From: Pedobacter nototheniae
GTDB lineage: Bacteria > Bacteroidota > Bacteroidia > Sphingobacteriales > Sphingobacteriaceae
DNA length: 64,000 nt
Reading direction: 5' to 3'
Assembly: GCF_004335085.1 (NCBI RefSeq)
Contig: NZ_RQRS01000011.1
Location: 62,001-126,000, forward strand
A program made the position numbers and the translations under genes. Under the pieces are notes generated by a model. The model did no database searches. It was not told the DNA's origin and saw only the letters and a program-made list of their open reading frames with translations. Every line of letters starts with the position of its first letter. Positions within the stretch are counted from its first letter, which is position 1. Below, piece after piece: positions 15,967 through 24,862 of this stretch.

Positions 15967-17163
15967 TTAATTAAGTTTGGCTAATGCTTCTTTAATTCTT
16001 CTTAAAGCTTCAACAAGACTTTCGTCTGATGCCGCATAAGATAAACGGATGTAGTTGTTGTTGCCAAAAGAATCGCCACCAACAGTTGCCACATGGCCAA
16101 CGTTTAATAAATAAAGAGCTAAATCTGAAGAATCCTTGATTTCGTTTCCATCAGCATCTTTTTTACCAAAGAAAGAACTAATTTCAGGGAAGAAGTAAAA
16201 TGCGCCATCAGGCAGGTTTGTTTTTACTCCAGGAATATCATTTAATAAATTGTAAACTAATTCTCTGCGACGTAAAAATGCTTTTTTCATTTCTAAAACA
16301 CTCGCTAAGCCTTGTTCGTAAGCAACAATACCTGCTCTTTGTGCAATTGAACATGTACCAGAAGTAGTTTGTCCTTGTAATTTATCATTAGCAGCAGCAA
16401 TCTCTTTACTAGCCGCAATGTAGCCTAATCTCCACCCTGTCATTGCAAATGCTTTAGAGAAACCATTTACAATAATTACGCGATCTTTAATACTATCAAA
16501 TTGAGCGATAGATTCGTGCTGATCTACAAAATTAATGTGCTCATAAATCTCATCAGATAAGATAAATATGTTAGGATATTTTTCGAATACTTTAACCAAC
16601 GCAGCTAATTCGTTTTTACTATAAACAGATCCTGTTGGGTTGCAAGGGGAAGAAAACATAAAAAGTTTTGTTTTCGGAGTGATTGCTGCCTCAAGTTGCT
16701 CTGGTGTAATTTTGAAATTGCTTTCAATATCTGTATCGATGAAAACAGATTTTCCTTCTGCAAGTAAAACCATTTCTGAATATGAAACCCAGTATGGCGT
16801 AGGTATAATTACCTCATCATCAGGATCAATCAGCGTAAGAATAACATTAGAAAGCGATTGTTTAGCACCTGTTGAAACTACAACTTGAGAAATATCATAA
16901 TCTAAATTGTTTTCCGTTTTAAGCTTATTCACAATTGCCTGGCGCAAATCTGGATAACCAGGAACTGGAGAGTAGCGTGTAAAATTATCATCCAGTGCTT
17001 TTTTTGCTGCATTTTTTACATGTTCTGGCGTATTAAAATCTGGCTCGCCAACACTTAAACTGATGATATTGATGCCTTTAGAGGCTAATTCGCGACCAAG
17101 TTTGGTCATTTTTAATGTCGCGGATTCGGAAAGACTATTGATTCTTTTGGATAAGGTGCTCAT
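15967..17163 (-). CDS. Class I/II pyridoxal-phosphate aminotransferase (aspartate aminotransferase type)
   Basis: Fold-type I PLP enzyme of 398 residues. Substrate- and cofactor-binding features are SLSVGEPDFNTPEHV, the GAKQSLSNV phosphate loop, SPCNPTGSVYS, LSDEIYEH and the Schiff-base lysine in VNGFSKAFAMTGWRLGYIA. This pattern is that of the AspB (subgroup I-gamma) aspartate aminotransferases; other amino acids could be substrates. It has its own terminator and a TATATTTG box 18 bp upstream, so it is likely a single-gene unit. Confidence 0.93.
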   Translation of the reverse strand: MSTLSKRINSLSESATLKMTKLGRELASKGINIISLSVGEPDFNTPEHVKNAAKKALDDNFTRYSPVPGYPDLRQAIVNKLKTENNLDYDISQVVVSTGAKQSLSNVILTLIDPDDEVIIPTPYWVSYSEMVLLAEGKSVFIDTDIESNFKITPEQLEAAITPKTKLFMFSSPCNPTGSVYSKNELAALVKVFEKYPNIFILSDEIYEHINFVDQHESIAQFDSIKDRVIIVNGFSKAFAMTGWRLGYIAASKEIAAANDKLQGQTTSGTCSIAQRAGIVAYEQGLASVLEMKKAFLRRRELVYNLLNDIPGVKTNLPDGAFYFFPEISSFFGKKDADGNEIKDSSDLALYLLNVGHVATVGGDSFGNNNYIRLSYAASDESLVEALRRIKEALAKLN

Positions 17164-17181
17164 GGTTAATTACTTTGATCG

Positions 17182-17189
17182 CAAATATA
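17182..17189 (-). promoter_or_regulatory. Candidate -7 element of the aminotransferase gene
   Basis: TATATTTG on the minus strand, 18 bp before the start codon; matches TAnnTTTG without a clear -33 box. Confidence 0.45.
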
Positions 17190-17254
17190 TAAACCAAATA
17201 TTATTCTGCACTAAAAAAACCAGAGTTTTTCTCATTTAATTTAAGCGATAAGCG

Positions 17255-17262
17255 TATTTTTG
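17255..17262 (+). promoter_or_regulatory. Candidate -7 element of the CDF/NUDIX/CPBP/bioA operon
   Basis: TATTTTTG matches TAnnTTTG and ends 13 bp before the GTG start, again implying a very short leader. Confidence 0.4.
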
Positions 17263-17275
17263 GAAAAAAAACCTT

Positions 17276-18262
17276 GTGACAGTTAAAAAGAAGGCAATTA
17301 TTTTATCGTTAGCGGTAAGTATTATTTTAATGCTTGCAAAGTTTGTGGCTTATTTTATTACCGGCTCCAATGCAATATTAACTGATGCCGCCGAAAGTAT
17401 TGTTAACGTAATTGCAGGAAGTTTTGCTTTTTACAGTATTTATCTGAGTACCCAACCACGGGATGAAAACCATCCTTATGGGCACGGAAAGGTAGAATTC
17501 TTTTCCGCCTTTGTAGAAGGAATCTTGATTCTTTTAGCAGGTGTAATCATCATCTTTAAATCCTCTTACAATCTTGTTTATCCGCATGGCGTATCCAAAT
17601 TATTAGAAGGTACATTAATTATAGGTGTAACAGGCTTAATTAATATGTTTGTTGGCTTGTACCTAATTAATATTGGCGAAAAAGAACACTCAGTAACCTT
17701 AAAAGCCGATGGAAAGCACTTATTAACTGATACTTATACCAGTGCTGCAATTGTTGTTGGCTTAATTTTGATTCAGATTACAGGCATTATTTGGCTTGAT
17801 AGTTTGCTATCGGTGCTGGTTGGTTTTTACATTGTTTATTCAGGTTACCAACTCACCCGTGGCTCGGTTGGGGGCTTAATGGACGAAAGTGATTTTAAAC
17901 TGGTAGAAGAAGTTGTAAATGTTTTGCAGGAAAATCGCCATAAACCATGGATTGATGTACATAATTTGAGAACACAGCAGTATGGTCCCGAATTTCATAT
18001 CGATTGCCACGTTACGCTACCATATTATTTTGATTTAAATCAGGTTCATCGGGAAATTTCTCAAATAGATGAATTGATTAATAAAAATGGTGTAAGAAGA
18101 GCTGAATTATTTATTCATGCAGATCCTTGCTTGCCCGAATGTTGTAACTATTGCCATATGAGCGAGTGCAAAGTTAGGACAGAAGCTTTTAAAAGGGAAA
18201 TTATTTGGACACCAGAAATTGTAATAAAAAATAAAAAACACTTCGATAATGAGCTACTTTAA
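17276..18262 (+). CDS. Cation diffusion facilitator transporter
   Basis: A divalent-metal/proton antiporter of the inner membrane. The 328-residue protein starts at a GTG and has about six transmembrane segments in residues 10-200. Metal-site motifs are NAILTDAAESIVN in helix 2, HPYGHGKVEFF after it and LLTDTYTSAA in helix 5. A cytoplasmic domain follows with HNLRTQQYGPEFHIDCHVTL. The C-terminal end carries an extra Cys/His cluster, CLPECCNYCHMSECKVR, which may bind metal and regulate transport. The gene overlaps the NUDIX gene by 14 bp. The metal transported (Zn, Fe, Mn) cannot be told. Confidence 0.92.
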   Translation: MTVKKKAIILSLAVSIILMLAKFVAYFITGSNAILTDAAESIVNVIAGSFAFYSIYLSTQPRDENHPYGHGKVEFFSAFVEGILILLAGVIIIFKSSYNLVYPHGVSKLLEGTLIIGVTGLINMFVGLYLINIGEKEHSVTLKADGKHLLTDTYTSAAIVVGLILIQITGIIWLDSLLSVLVGFYIVYSGYQLTRGSVGGLMDESDFKLVEEVVNVLQENRHKPWIDVHNLRTQQYGPEFHIDCHVTLPYYFDLNQVHREISQIDELINKNGVRRAELFIHADPCLPECCNYCHMSECKVRTEAFKREIIWTPEIVIKNKKHFDNELL

Positions 18263-18704
18263 TGTAAGGGTTTATGGCTTGCTAATTAACCAAAATAATG
18301 AGGTTTTAGTTAGTGATGAGCAAGAATATGGTGTCCGTTTTAGTAAATTTCCTGGTGGAGGATTAGAATTAGGAGAAGGTTTGATAGATGGCCTTAAGCG
18401 TGAGTTTATTGAAGAATGTGAAGCGGAAATCGACGTTATTTCTCATTTTTATACGACAGATTTTTACGAAAAATCTTCATTTAACGATAGTCAGTTAATT
18501 AGTGTTTATTATCTTGTTAAGGAAAAAGCGCCTTTAAAACTTGCGTTTAAAACAAAAATATATGATTTTGACGGCGAAGGAGATCTTTTACAGGCTTTCC
18601 GTTGGGTAAAAATTGAAGATTTATCTCTTGATGAAATTACCTTTAAAACAGATAAAACGGTGGTAACTTTATTGAAAAACCAGTGGTTGGCTAATGGAAA
18701 ATAA
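18249..18704 (+). CDS. NUDIX hydrolase
   Basis: A 151-residue pyrophosphohydrolase-type protein. The NUDIX box is visible as GGLELGEGLIDGLKREFIEE with the catalytic REFIEE core, but the usual glycine of EExG is replaced (EECEAE). The remainder is a compact alpha/beta fold without extra domains, so the substrate cannot be predicted. It overlaps the CDF gene by 14 bp and the protease gene by 11 bp, which shows translational coupling within this operon. Confidence 0.85.
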   Translation: MSYFNVRVYGLLINQNNEVLVSDEQEYGVRFSKFPGGGLELGEGLIDGLKREFIEECEAEIDVISHFYTTDFYEKSSFNDSQLISVYYLVKEKAPLKLAFKTKIYDFDGEGDLLQAFRWVKIEDLSLDEITFKTDKTVVTLLKNQWLANGK

Positions 18705-19566
18705 GTTCTTTTATTATCTAAAACCAATTTTAAGTGTCCTGCTTTTTGTTTTTTTAATACTGATTTGGGGTATTCCTTTCGGGATGTTAGATCAGATGAA
18801 TGTTATAAAATTTCCAGAAGGAAGTTTTTTAAGCAATTTATACAATGAAATTTCTCTAATCATTATGGCTATTGGTGCGCTAATGATGATTTTTAAAATA
18901 TTTCCAACGCGAAACTTCTCCAGCGTATTTATTACCAGACAAAATATTATTTTGAGTTTTTTAAAAGGAACTTTAATCGGTTTAATTTTAATTGCGTGCT
19001 GCACAGTACTTATTCTTGCCAAAGGAAATGTAGTTTTTCATCCGGCTAAAATAGAAATGACTTCAATTTTAGCATATTTGCTATTCTATATTCTGGTTGG
19101 TATTAGTGAAGAATTTGTTTTCAGGAGTTTTCCATTAGTTGTATTCTCTGAGCGTTATTTCATGGCAATCGCCATAGGTTTAAATGGATTATTATTCGGA
19201 CTTATTCATATTGCAAATCCAAATTTTTCGGTTGTTCCGATGATTAATATTGTATTAAGCGGAATTTTGTTTTCAATTATTACGCTGCAAAAAAGAAATA
19301 TATGGTGGGCTGTTGGTATACATTTTGGTTGGAATTTTTGCCAGGGCACATTATTGGGTTTTAAGGTTAGCGGATTGGATGCACCAGGATTAATGATTGC
19401 TAAACCGATGGGAAATCCATTGTTTTCTGGTGGCTTATTTGGTGCTGAAGGATCATTGCTCTGCACACTTATATTAACAATTTACATTTGCTGGCTATTA
19501 ATTAAAGGCAAAATAGAGCCTGTTAACGAAATATTAAGACATAATGAGCTTATCGGAGAGAGATAA
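18694..19566 (+). CDS. CPBP-family intramembrane metalloprotease
   Basis: A 290-residue membrane protein with about seven or eight hydrophobic segments. The CPBP (Rce1-like/ABI) motifs are present: EExxxR in GISEEFVFRSFPL, FxxxH in LLFGLIHIANP and HxxxN in GIHFGWNFCQG. These residues form the glutamate/histidine active site of intramembrane proteases. It overlaps NUDIX by 11 bp and bioA by 23 bp. Prokaryotic members are linked to bacteriocin immunity or membrane-protein processing; the role here is not known. Confidence 0.88.
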   Translation: MENKFFYYLKPILSVLLFVFLILIWGIPFGMLDQMNVIKFPEGSFLSNLYNEISLIIMAIGALMMIFKIFPTRNFSSVFITRQNIILSFLKGTLIGLILIACCTVLILAKGNVVFHPAKIEMTSILAYLLFYILVGISEEFVFRSFPLVVFSERYFMAIAIGLNGLLFGLIHIANPNFSVVPMINIVLSGILFSIITLQKRNIWWAVGIHFGWNFCQGTLLGFKVSGLDAPGLMIAKPMGNPLFSGGLFGAEGSLLCTLILTIYICWLLIKGKIEPVNEILRHNELIGER

Positions 19567-20809
19567 AAAAGTAATTTGGCACCCATATACGCAAATGAAA
19601 AATGCTTTGCCGCATATTCCAATTGTAAAAGGAGATGGGGTATATGTTTTTGATGAAAACGGTAAAAAATATATCGATGCTGTTTCTTCTTGGTGGGTAA
19701 ATATTCATGGGCATGCAAATCCTTATATCGCACAAAAAGTAGCCGAACAGCTAAATACATTAGAACATGTTATTTTTGCTGGCTTTACACATGAACCTGC
19801 TGTTTTACTGGCAGAAAGGTTATTGCCACTTTTACCTGGAAAACAAGATAAGGTTTTTTATACCGATAATGGATCTACAGCGGTAGAAGTTGCCCTAAAA
19901 ATGTGCCTTCAATATTGGGATAATCTTGGCAAACCAAAAACAAAGATTCTCGCCTTTAAAAATGCCTATCACGGCGATACTTTTGGGGCCATGTCTGTAA
20001 GTGGAAGAAGTATTTTTACCGACGCATTTAACAGTCTCTTGTTTGATGTAGAATTTATTGATTTGCCAGATGAGGAGAACATTTCTGAACTTCAGGAAAA
20101 GATAGTTCAATTGAAATCAGAAATAGCTTGCTTTATTTTTGAACCATTAATTTTGGGTGCCGGAGGGATGTTAATGTACGAAGCCAAGTATTTAGATTTA
20201 CTTCTATCTATCTGCAAAGCGAATGATATTTTATTAATTGCCGATGAGGTAATGACAGGTTTCGGGCGTACAGGAACATATTTCGCTTGCGAAAAACTAG
20301 AAAATAAAGCCGATATTTTCTGTTTGAGTAAAGGCTTAACGGGTGGTACAATGCCGCTTGGAGTTACAACTTGTACTAATAAAATTTTCGATGCTTTTTT
20401 AAGTGATGATAAACTTAAAACCTTATATCACGGGCATTCATTTACCGCCAACCCAATAGCTTGTGTGGCATCTTTAGCTAGTCTTGATATTTTGCTCAAC
20501 GGTAAAACACTCGAAAATATTAAACGTATTGAGCAAAAACATTCTGAATTTTTAAAGGAAATAAAAGATCATAAAAAGGTTAAAACGATCCGCCACACTG
20601 GAACTATTATTGCCATTGAATGGGAAACTGGAACCGAAACTTCTTATTTAAGTAATCTAAGAAATTTGTTGTATGCGTATTTTTTAGATAAGGGTATTAT
20701 TTTAAGACCGCTTGGAAATATTATTTATATTCTGCCTCCTTATATAATCAGTAATGAAGATTTAGATTATATTTATGAAGCTATAAAGTTAGCTTTAGAG
20801 GAAGTTTAA
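19544..20809 (+). CDS. bioA: Adenosylmethionine-8-amino-7-oxononanoate aminotransferase
   Basis: Converts KAPA to DAPA in biotin synthesis, using SAM as amino donor. The 421-residue class III aminotransferase begins SERDKKVIWHPYTQMKNA, the diagnostic start of BioA. Later features are YTDNGSTAVEVALKM, NAYHGDTFGAMSVSGR, LIADEVMTGFGRTGTYF, the PLP lysine in CLSKGLTGGTMPLG and the FTANPIACVAS segment. No other bio genes are in this window, so it appears unlinked to bioB/F/D. Its start lies inside the CPBP gene (23-bp overlap). It ends 12 bp from the convergent VOC gene. Confidence 0.95.
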   Translation: MSLSERDKKVIWHPYTQMKNALPHIPIVKGDGVYVFDENGKKYIDAVSSWWVNIHGHANPYIAQKVAEQLNTLEHVIFAGFTHEPAVLLAERLLPLLPGKQDKVFYTDNGSTAVEVALKMCLQYWDNLGKPKTKILAFKNAYHGDTFGAMSVSGRSIFTDAFNSLLFDVEFIDLPDEENISELQEKIVQLKSEIACFIFEPLILGAGGMLMYEAKYLDLLLSICKANDILLIADEVMTGFGRTGTYFACEKLENKADIFCLSKGLTGGTMPLGVTTCTNKIFDAFLSDDKLKTLYHGHSFTANPIACVASLASLDILLNGKTLENIKRIEQKHSEFLKEIKDHKKVKTIRHTGTIIAIEWETGTETSYLSNLRNLLYAYFLDKGIILRPLGNIIYILPPYIISNEDLDYIYEAIKLALEEV

Positions 20810-20821
20810 AAAAAATATTTT

Positions 20822-21238
20822 CTATCCCAAAGGCATTTTTGTCATATCCATATATAAAACATTCCAGCGGTGACCATCTAAATCCTGAAAAGCGCAACCG
20901 TACATCCAACCCTGGCTCTCTTGTGGTTCGCTAAAAACCGTACCACCAGCTGCCGTTACTCTCTTTGCAATTTCATTAACTTCCTCAGGGCTTTCGGCGT
21001 CAATAGAGAACATTACTTCACTGCCCAACTTAGCATCAGGAACGTCCGCATTAATTAAACTTTTAAATAAATTTTCTTCAAAAAGCATGACTACAAAATT
21101 GCTTTCACCAATCAAAAAGCAGGCAGAATCTTCACGACTTCCATATTGCAGGTTTAATTTAAACCCCAATTGAGTAAAAAAATCTTTCGATTTATTAACG
21201 TCTTTAACAGGAAGATTGATCCAAAGTGATTTTATCAT
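20822..21238 (-). CDS. VOC-superfamily (glyoxalase-like) protein
   Basis: A 138-residue protein of the vicinal oxygen chelate fold. It begins SLWINLPVKDVNKSKDFFTQLGF and ends with the WMYGCAFQDLDGHRWNVLYMD pattern common to VOC proteins related to the extradiol dioxygenase and lactoylglutathione lyase family. The strand-loop pattern and His/Glu positions suggest a metal-binding enzyme, but many relatives have no known activity. It is a single gene, convergent with bioA. Confidence 0.85.
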   Translation of the reverse strand: MIKSLWINLPVKDVNKSKDFFTQLGFKLNLQYGSREDSACFLIGESNFVVMLFEENLFKSLINADVPDAKLGSEVMFSIDAESPEEVNEIAKRVTAAGGTVFSEPQESQGWMYGCAFQDLDGHRWNVLYMDMTKMPLG

Positions 21239-21319
21239 ATTATTATTTTAATGAAAGATTGGTTGAAATAAAGATACGAACAAAAATGAAAAAGTTTGAG
21301 TGCTTGGTGACTAATTGAG

Positions 21320-22693
21320 CTACAATTTGTACAACTTATCCGGGTATTGTTCTGCATGATGCAAAATCAAATTTAAAATATAACTGTTAGATTGGTAGGT
21401 AGAAACATTTGCTTTAACCGGCAATAAGCCTTCATCTAAGTAGTTTTTCTCTGTAAAATAGCCCATGCCATAAAACTTTCCATTTTCTACAATTAAACAG
21501 CTTAATTCTTCGTCTTCGCGGCCCTCATCAACTAATGCAAAGCTAGGTTGTAAACTCGAAATATCTTGCAAAGCATTATTTAACCTCTTATTGTAAACGG
21601 CAACCGTTTCTATTCCACTGCAAGCACCAAAACACTGCCCGTTTTCATGTGCTACACATTTTGTTTTTGTCTTTTGTAAATAACACAATCTGGCGCACAA
21701 TTGATATTTTTCTACTAGCTGATTTAAAAAATTATAACCTTCTAATAAATTGTTAAAGCTTTGTAAAGCGTTGTTGTTTTTTTTATGTTTATCAATTGCC
21801 AAACGTAAGTAGCCATTCTGATCTTCGAAAACATAAAGATCATATTTATGTTCATAACGCTTCATTGCTCGATTATTTTCTGGCCAAAGTCGCTTAATTT
21901 CGTTCGCTTCTAAAATTAAAGCCATCAATTCGGTGCCGCAGATAACGTAATCTATATGATGTATTGTTCTTAAAAAATCTTGTCGCTGGCGATTAGGTTT
22001 ATTCCCTGTAAAATGACTCGTTACCCGTTTCTTTAAATCCTTCGCTTTTCCAACATAAATAATTTTGCCTTTGTTATCTTTAAAGTAATAAACACCAGGT
22101 TTATTAGGTAAATTCAGGATGTGTTTTTTATCCAAATGCGGTGGCAAAACTTGCTCCTTGGATGTCTTTTTTAACATTTCTGAAATAACACCTTCCGTAT
22201 CGCTTTGCAAAAGCATATTAAATAAAATACTAGTGGCATCGGCATCTCCTGCAGCACGGTGGCGATTTTGAATTGGGATTTCTAACGCAGTGCACAATTT
22301 ACCTAAACTGTAAGATGTTTTGCCAGGAAATAACTTACGGCTCAGTCTAACGGTGCAAAGTTTTTTACATTGCAATTTGTAACCTGCATAAGAAAGGTGA
22401 TGCTTTAAAAATGAATAATCAAAGTTTACATTATGCGCAACAAAAACTTTATCGTTTAACAATTGATAAATTTGTAAAGCAACATCATCAAAAGTTGGAG
22501 CATTAACCAACATTTCATTATCAATACCCGTCAATGCTGTTATATAATCAGGAATATCCCTTTTAGGATTGATTAATGTGCTGTAAGATTCTACTATTTC
22601 TTGTCCATCATGAATGTTTATGGCTACCTCAGTAATTCCATTTGCTGATGCATGCCCTCCGGTGGTCTCTATATCTACAACTGCGTATAACAT
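21320..22693 (-). CDS. DnaQ-type exonuclease fused to GIY-YIG endonuclease (Cho/UvrC-like)
   Basis: A 457-residue protein with two nuclease domains. Residues 1 to about 165 form a DnaQ-like 3'-5' exonuclease: DIETTG near residue 7, HNVNFDYSFL and the ExoIII-type HRAAGDAD motif. Residues about 195-280 form a GIY-YIG domain: GVYYFKDNKGKIIYVGKAKDLKKR, followed by the catalytic-region ELMALILEANEIK. The C-terminal part holds a UvrC-like Cys segment (CARLCYLQKTKTKC). Fusions of this type are known and are annotated as exonuclease/Cho-like proteins, with a probable role in DNA repair. A TAAATTTG box lies 19 bp upstream. Confidence 0.9.
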   Translation of the reverse strand: MLYAVVDIETTGGHASANGITEVAINIHDGQEIVESYSTLINPKRDIPDYITALTGIDNEMLVNAPTFDDVALQIYQLLNDKVFVAHNVNFDYSFLKHHLSYAGYKLQCKKLCTVRLSRKLFPGKTSYSLGKLCTALEIPIQNRHRAAGDADATSILFNMLLQSDTEGVISEMLKKTSKEQVLPPHLDKKHILNLPNKPGVYYFKDNKGKIIYVGKAKDLKKRVTSHFTGNKPNRQRQDFLRTIHHIDYVICGTELMALILEANEIKRLWPENNRAMKRYEHKYDLYVFEDQNGYLRLAIDKHKKNNNALQSFNNLLEGYNFLNQLVEKYQLCARLCYLQKTKTKCVAHENGQCFGACSGIETVAVYNKRLNNALQDISSLQPSFALVDEGREDEELSCLIVENGKFYGMGYFTEKNYLDEGLLPVKANVSTYQSNSYILNLILHHAEQYPDKLYKL

Positions 22694-22712
22694 TTATGCT
22701 TGATTATAAGCA

Positions 22713-22743
22713 CAAATTTATGCTAAAATGTTTAGTAATTAAA
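22713..22743 (-). promoter_or_regulatory. Near-consensus promoter of the DnaQ/GIY-YIG gene
   Basis: On the minus strand TTTA (22743-22740), 19 bp spacer, then TAAATTTG (22720-22713), very close to TTTG-N19-TAnnTTTG. The start codon is 19 bp downstream. Confidence 0.55.
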
Positions 22744-22794
22744 ATGTTTATTTTTTATTTTAATACTTCCGATTACACAATTTTTTAGTTTTTA

Positions 22795-22831
22795 AACAAA
22801 AAAGCGGTTGCATTTTAAATACAACCGCTTT
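22795..22831 (-). terminator. Intrinsic terminator of the outer-membrane barrel gene
   Basis: AAAGCGGTTG (22801-22810) pairs with CAACCGCTTT (22822-22831). On the minus strand a TTTTTTG run follows. Confidence 0.88.
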
Positions 22832-22847
22832 CCTTAAGTTTTTAAAG

Positions 22848-23474
22848 CTATAATTTGCTGAGTAATTTACTTAGGTTTGGCTTTATACCAATAGAAATTG
22901 GAACGGTATTAAAAGCCCTGTTTTGTATTTTACTAAATCCGTACATGTAACTTGCCTCAACAAATAAATTGGCACCGCCGAGATTATATTCAATGCCTGC
23001 GCCACCTTCAGCTATTCCTGTACCTATAGATTTATTATCCATTACAACTTGCATCGTATTTTGATTTACAGTTGCTCTAGGCGTCAATAAAAAACCACCT
23101 CCTGCACCCGCAAAACCATAAAAGGCCCATTTATCAACTATTTTTCTGTAGCCTAGGGCAATATTTAACAGATATGTTGTAGATCGTCCTTTTTGCAAAG
23201 TGTAATTATAACCTGCATCCGGTGTTATTTCATTAAAGGTAAATGCATGTAAACTAGCCTTTGGATACAGAAATAAGCCGCCATTACCAAGGCCCAAATT
23301 AATTCCTAATGAGGTAGAAAATTTCGGCTTTAAGTAATCTGCCGTTTCTCCCATCGGAAATGCAAAACCAATGCCGCTCATGGTATATAATTTATCAGGT
23401 CTACTTGTTTGTGCAATTCCCTTTATGGAAATTAAGGATAGGAGGGCAATTGATGCAAAGTGTTTATAATTCAT
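22848..23474 (-). CDS. Outer-membrane beta-barrel protein
   Basis: A 208-residue protein with a signal peptide (HFASIALLSLISIKGIAQ) and a series of alternating hydrophobic strands with Gly and aromatic residues (GFAFPMGETAD, YGFAGAGGGFLLTPRA, GIGIKP-like segments near the end), typical of porin-like outer-membrane barrels of Bacteroidota. It lies 7 bp downstream of the receiver gene at 23482 and is likely co-transcribed with it. Nothing indicates its cargo or partner. Confidence 0.75.
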   Translation of the reverse strand: MNYKHFASIALLSLISIKGIAQTSRPDKLYTMSGIGFAFPMGETADYLKPKFSTSLGINLGLGNGGLFLYPKASLHAFTFNEITPDAGYNYTLQKGRSTTYLLNIALGYRKIVDKWAFYGFAGAGGGFLLTPRATVNQNTMQVVMDNKSIGTGIAEGGAGIEYNLGGANLFVEASYMYGFSKIQNRAFNTVPISIGIKPNLSKLLSKL

Positions 23475-23481
23475 CTTTATT

Positions 23482-23844
23482 CTAATTATTGGTCAAAGCA
23501 TTTACTTTTTGAAGCATATCTGCCATATTAAATGGTTTTTCAAGATAAAAATCAGGATGATATTTTTGCGATACGATGTAATTTTCGTCATATCGGGCAG
23601 AAGCCATAATGATTGGAATATCTAATGTTTCGGGATTTAACTTCAACTCTTTAAAAACCGCTCTTCCATCCATTCCATTTAGCATTATATCGAGAATAAT
23701 TAAATCCGGATTAAATTCCTTAACGGTTTTAAAAATATATCTCGGCGATAATAGCGGATAAACTTTGTAATGTTCAGCTTCTAAAGCGATTTGGAAGACC
23801 TCTAAAATATCAGGATCATCATCTACAACCAGTACTCTTTTCAA
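23482..23844 (-). CDS. Single-domain response regulator (CheY-like receiver)
   Basis: A 120-residue receiver with no output domain. Motifs: acidic pair VLVVDDDPD at the N-terminus, phosphoacceptor Asp in DLIILDIMLNGMDG, the conserved Thr/Ser position in IIMASARYDENYI and the Lys in YLEKPFNM. Single receivers act by binding a partner or in phosphorelays. It follows the LytTR gene at 23951 after a 106-bp gap and precedes the outer-membrane barrel gene by 7 bp. Confidence 0.9.
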   Translation of the reverse strand: MKRVLVVDDDPDILEVFQIALEAEHYKVYPLLSPRYIFKTVKEFNPDLIILDIMLNGMDGRAVFKELKLNPETLDIPIIMASARYDENYIVSQKYHPDFYLEKPFNMADMLQKVNALTNN

Positions 23845-23950
23845 GGGATAAATTAATTTTAATAATCAAACGATCACCTTTAATACAAAATACTTTGTAA
23901 AATGTTTTAATTCTCTACCCCAATGAGGTGATTAATAAGAAAGATGCTTG

Positions 23951-24703
23951 CTATTGAGCAAGTTTAGATTTGCCTGGCAATAATAGATTTTGTTTAATAA
24001 AATCCGAAAACGATTCTTTGAAAGGAGCTTCAACTTTGTAAGAAAGTTCTTCTTTAAGGAAAACCTGATCGCCAATTATGCTTTTAATATACTGTTTTGA
24101 GATAATTGTGCGTGGGTTTACCTGTATAAAAGAAGGGTGCTTATTAAGCATTTTTATAATTTTTAAAAAAATTAATTTGGAGGTGAAGTGAATACTTTTT
24201 ACAGTTTTAAAATATATTTCTTCCTTCAAGCTCTCTACAGCAACTAATTCATTTAAATCTATTTGTGCCAAATTATCTTCTTGAGATTGCAAGGGGATGT
24301 AAAAATGATTTTCAGTGATAGAAAACGGCGTAGGTTTTTTCTTTTCCGGTGGGTAAAGGTTATTTATTGTTTTGGCAAAATGTAGAATAGAATAAGGTTT
24401 TAATAAATAAGCATCGGCATCAACTTTAAAGGCATCAATTGCATATTTTGCATGCGCAGTTGTAAAAATAAGATACTTTGTTTTCTGCCTTAATAATTCA
24501 GCAAGCTCAATACCAGAAATTGCTGGCATTTCAACATCCATAAATATAATATCAACAGGATTTGAAACAGAAATTTCTTCTAAAGCTTTTAAAGGCTCAG
24601 TAAAGCTCTTTACCAAGTTTAAATCTGGTAGTTTACTCATGTAAGCCATTAAATTTTCTAATGAACTCGGGTCATCATCAATCGCGATGCAACTTATCGA
24701 CAT
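23951..24703 (-). CDS. LytTR-family response regulator (second of two)
   Basis: A 250-residue protein: receiver (CIAIDDDPSSLENLMAYM, phosphoacceptor Asp in IIFMDVEMPAISG, TTAHAKYAIDAF, LLKPY) in residues 1-125, then a LytTR DNA-binding domain with LVAVESLKEEIYFKT and FIQVNPRTIISKQYIKSI. LytTR proteins bind paired direct repeats. The neighbouring LytS-type kinase at 24863 is the natural phosphodonor. It is a clear paralogue of the regulator at 26162, with the same layout but a different DNA-binding domain. Confidence 0.92.
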   Translation of the reverse strand: MSISCIAIDDDPSSLENLMAYMSKLPDLNLVKSFTEPLKALEEISVSNPVDIIFMDVEMPAISGIELAELLRQKTKYLIFTTAHAKYAIDAFKVDADAYLLKPYSILHFAKTINNLYPPEKKKPTPFSITENHFYIPLQSQEDNLAQIDLNELVAVESLKEEIYFKTVKSIHFTSKLIFLKIIKMLNKHPSFIQVNPRTIISKQYIKSIIGDQVFLKEELSYKVEAPFKESFSDFIKQNLLLPGKSKLAQ

Positions 24704-24862
24704 TTTATAGGTTTTTGATCATGCAAATTACAACAAGCAGGCTTAAAATGAAAAAAAAAACTTTTAGAAACGGATTTTATATCATTCGTAACGGATTAAT
24801 AACTCTTAAACACGAAAAAAATGAATTTGTTAACTGCTCAAAATGAATATTTAGCTTCCTAT

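Noticed and set aside
24661..24846. Plus-strand frame of 61 codons before the LytS kinase
   Set aside because: Lysine-rich and antisense to the end of the LytTR gene; no family resemblance or promoter.
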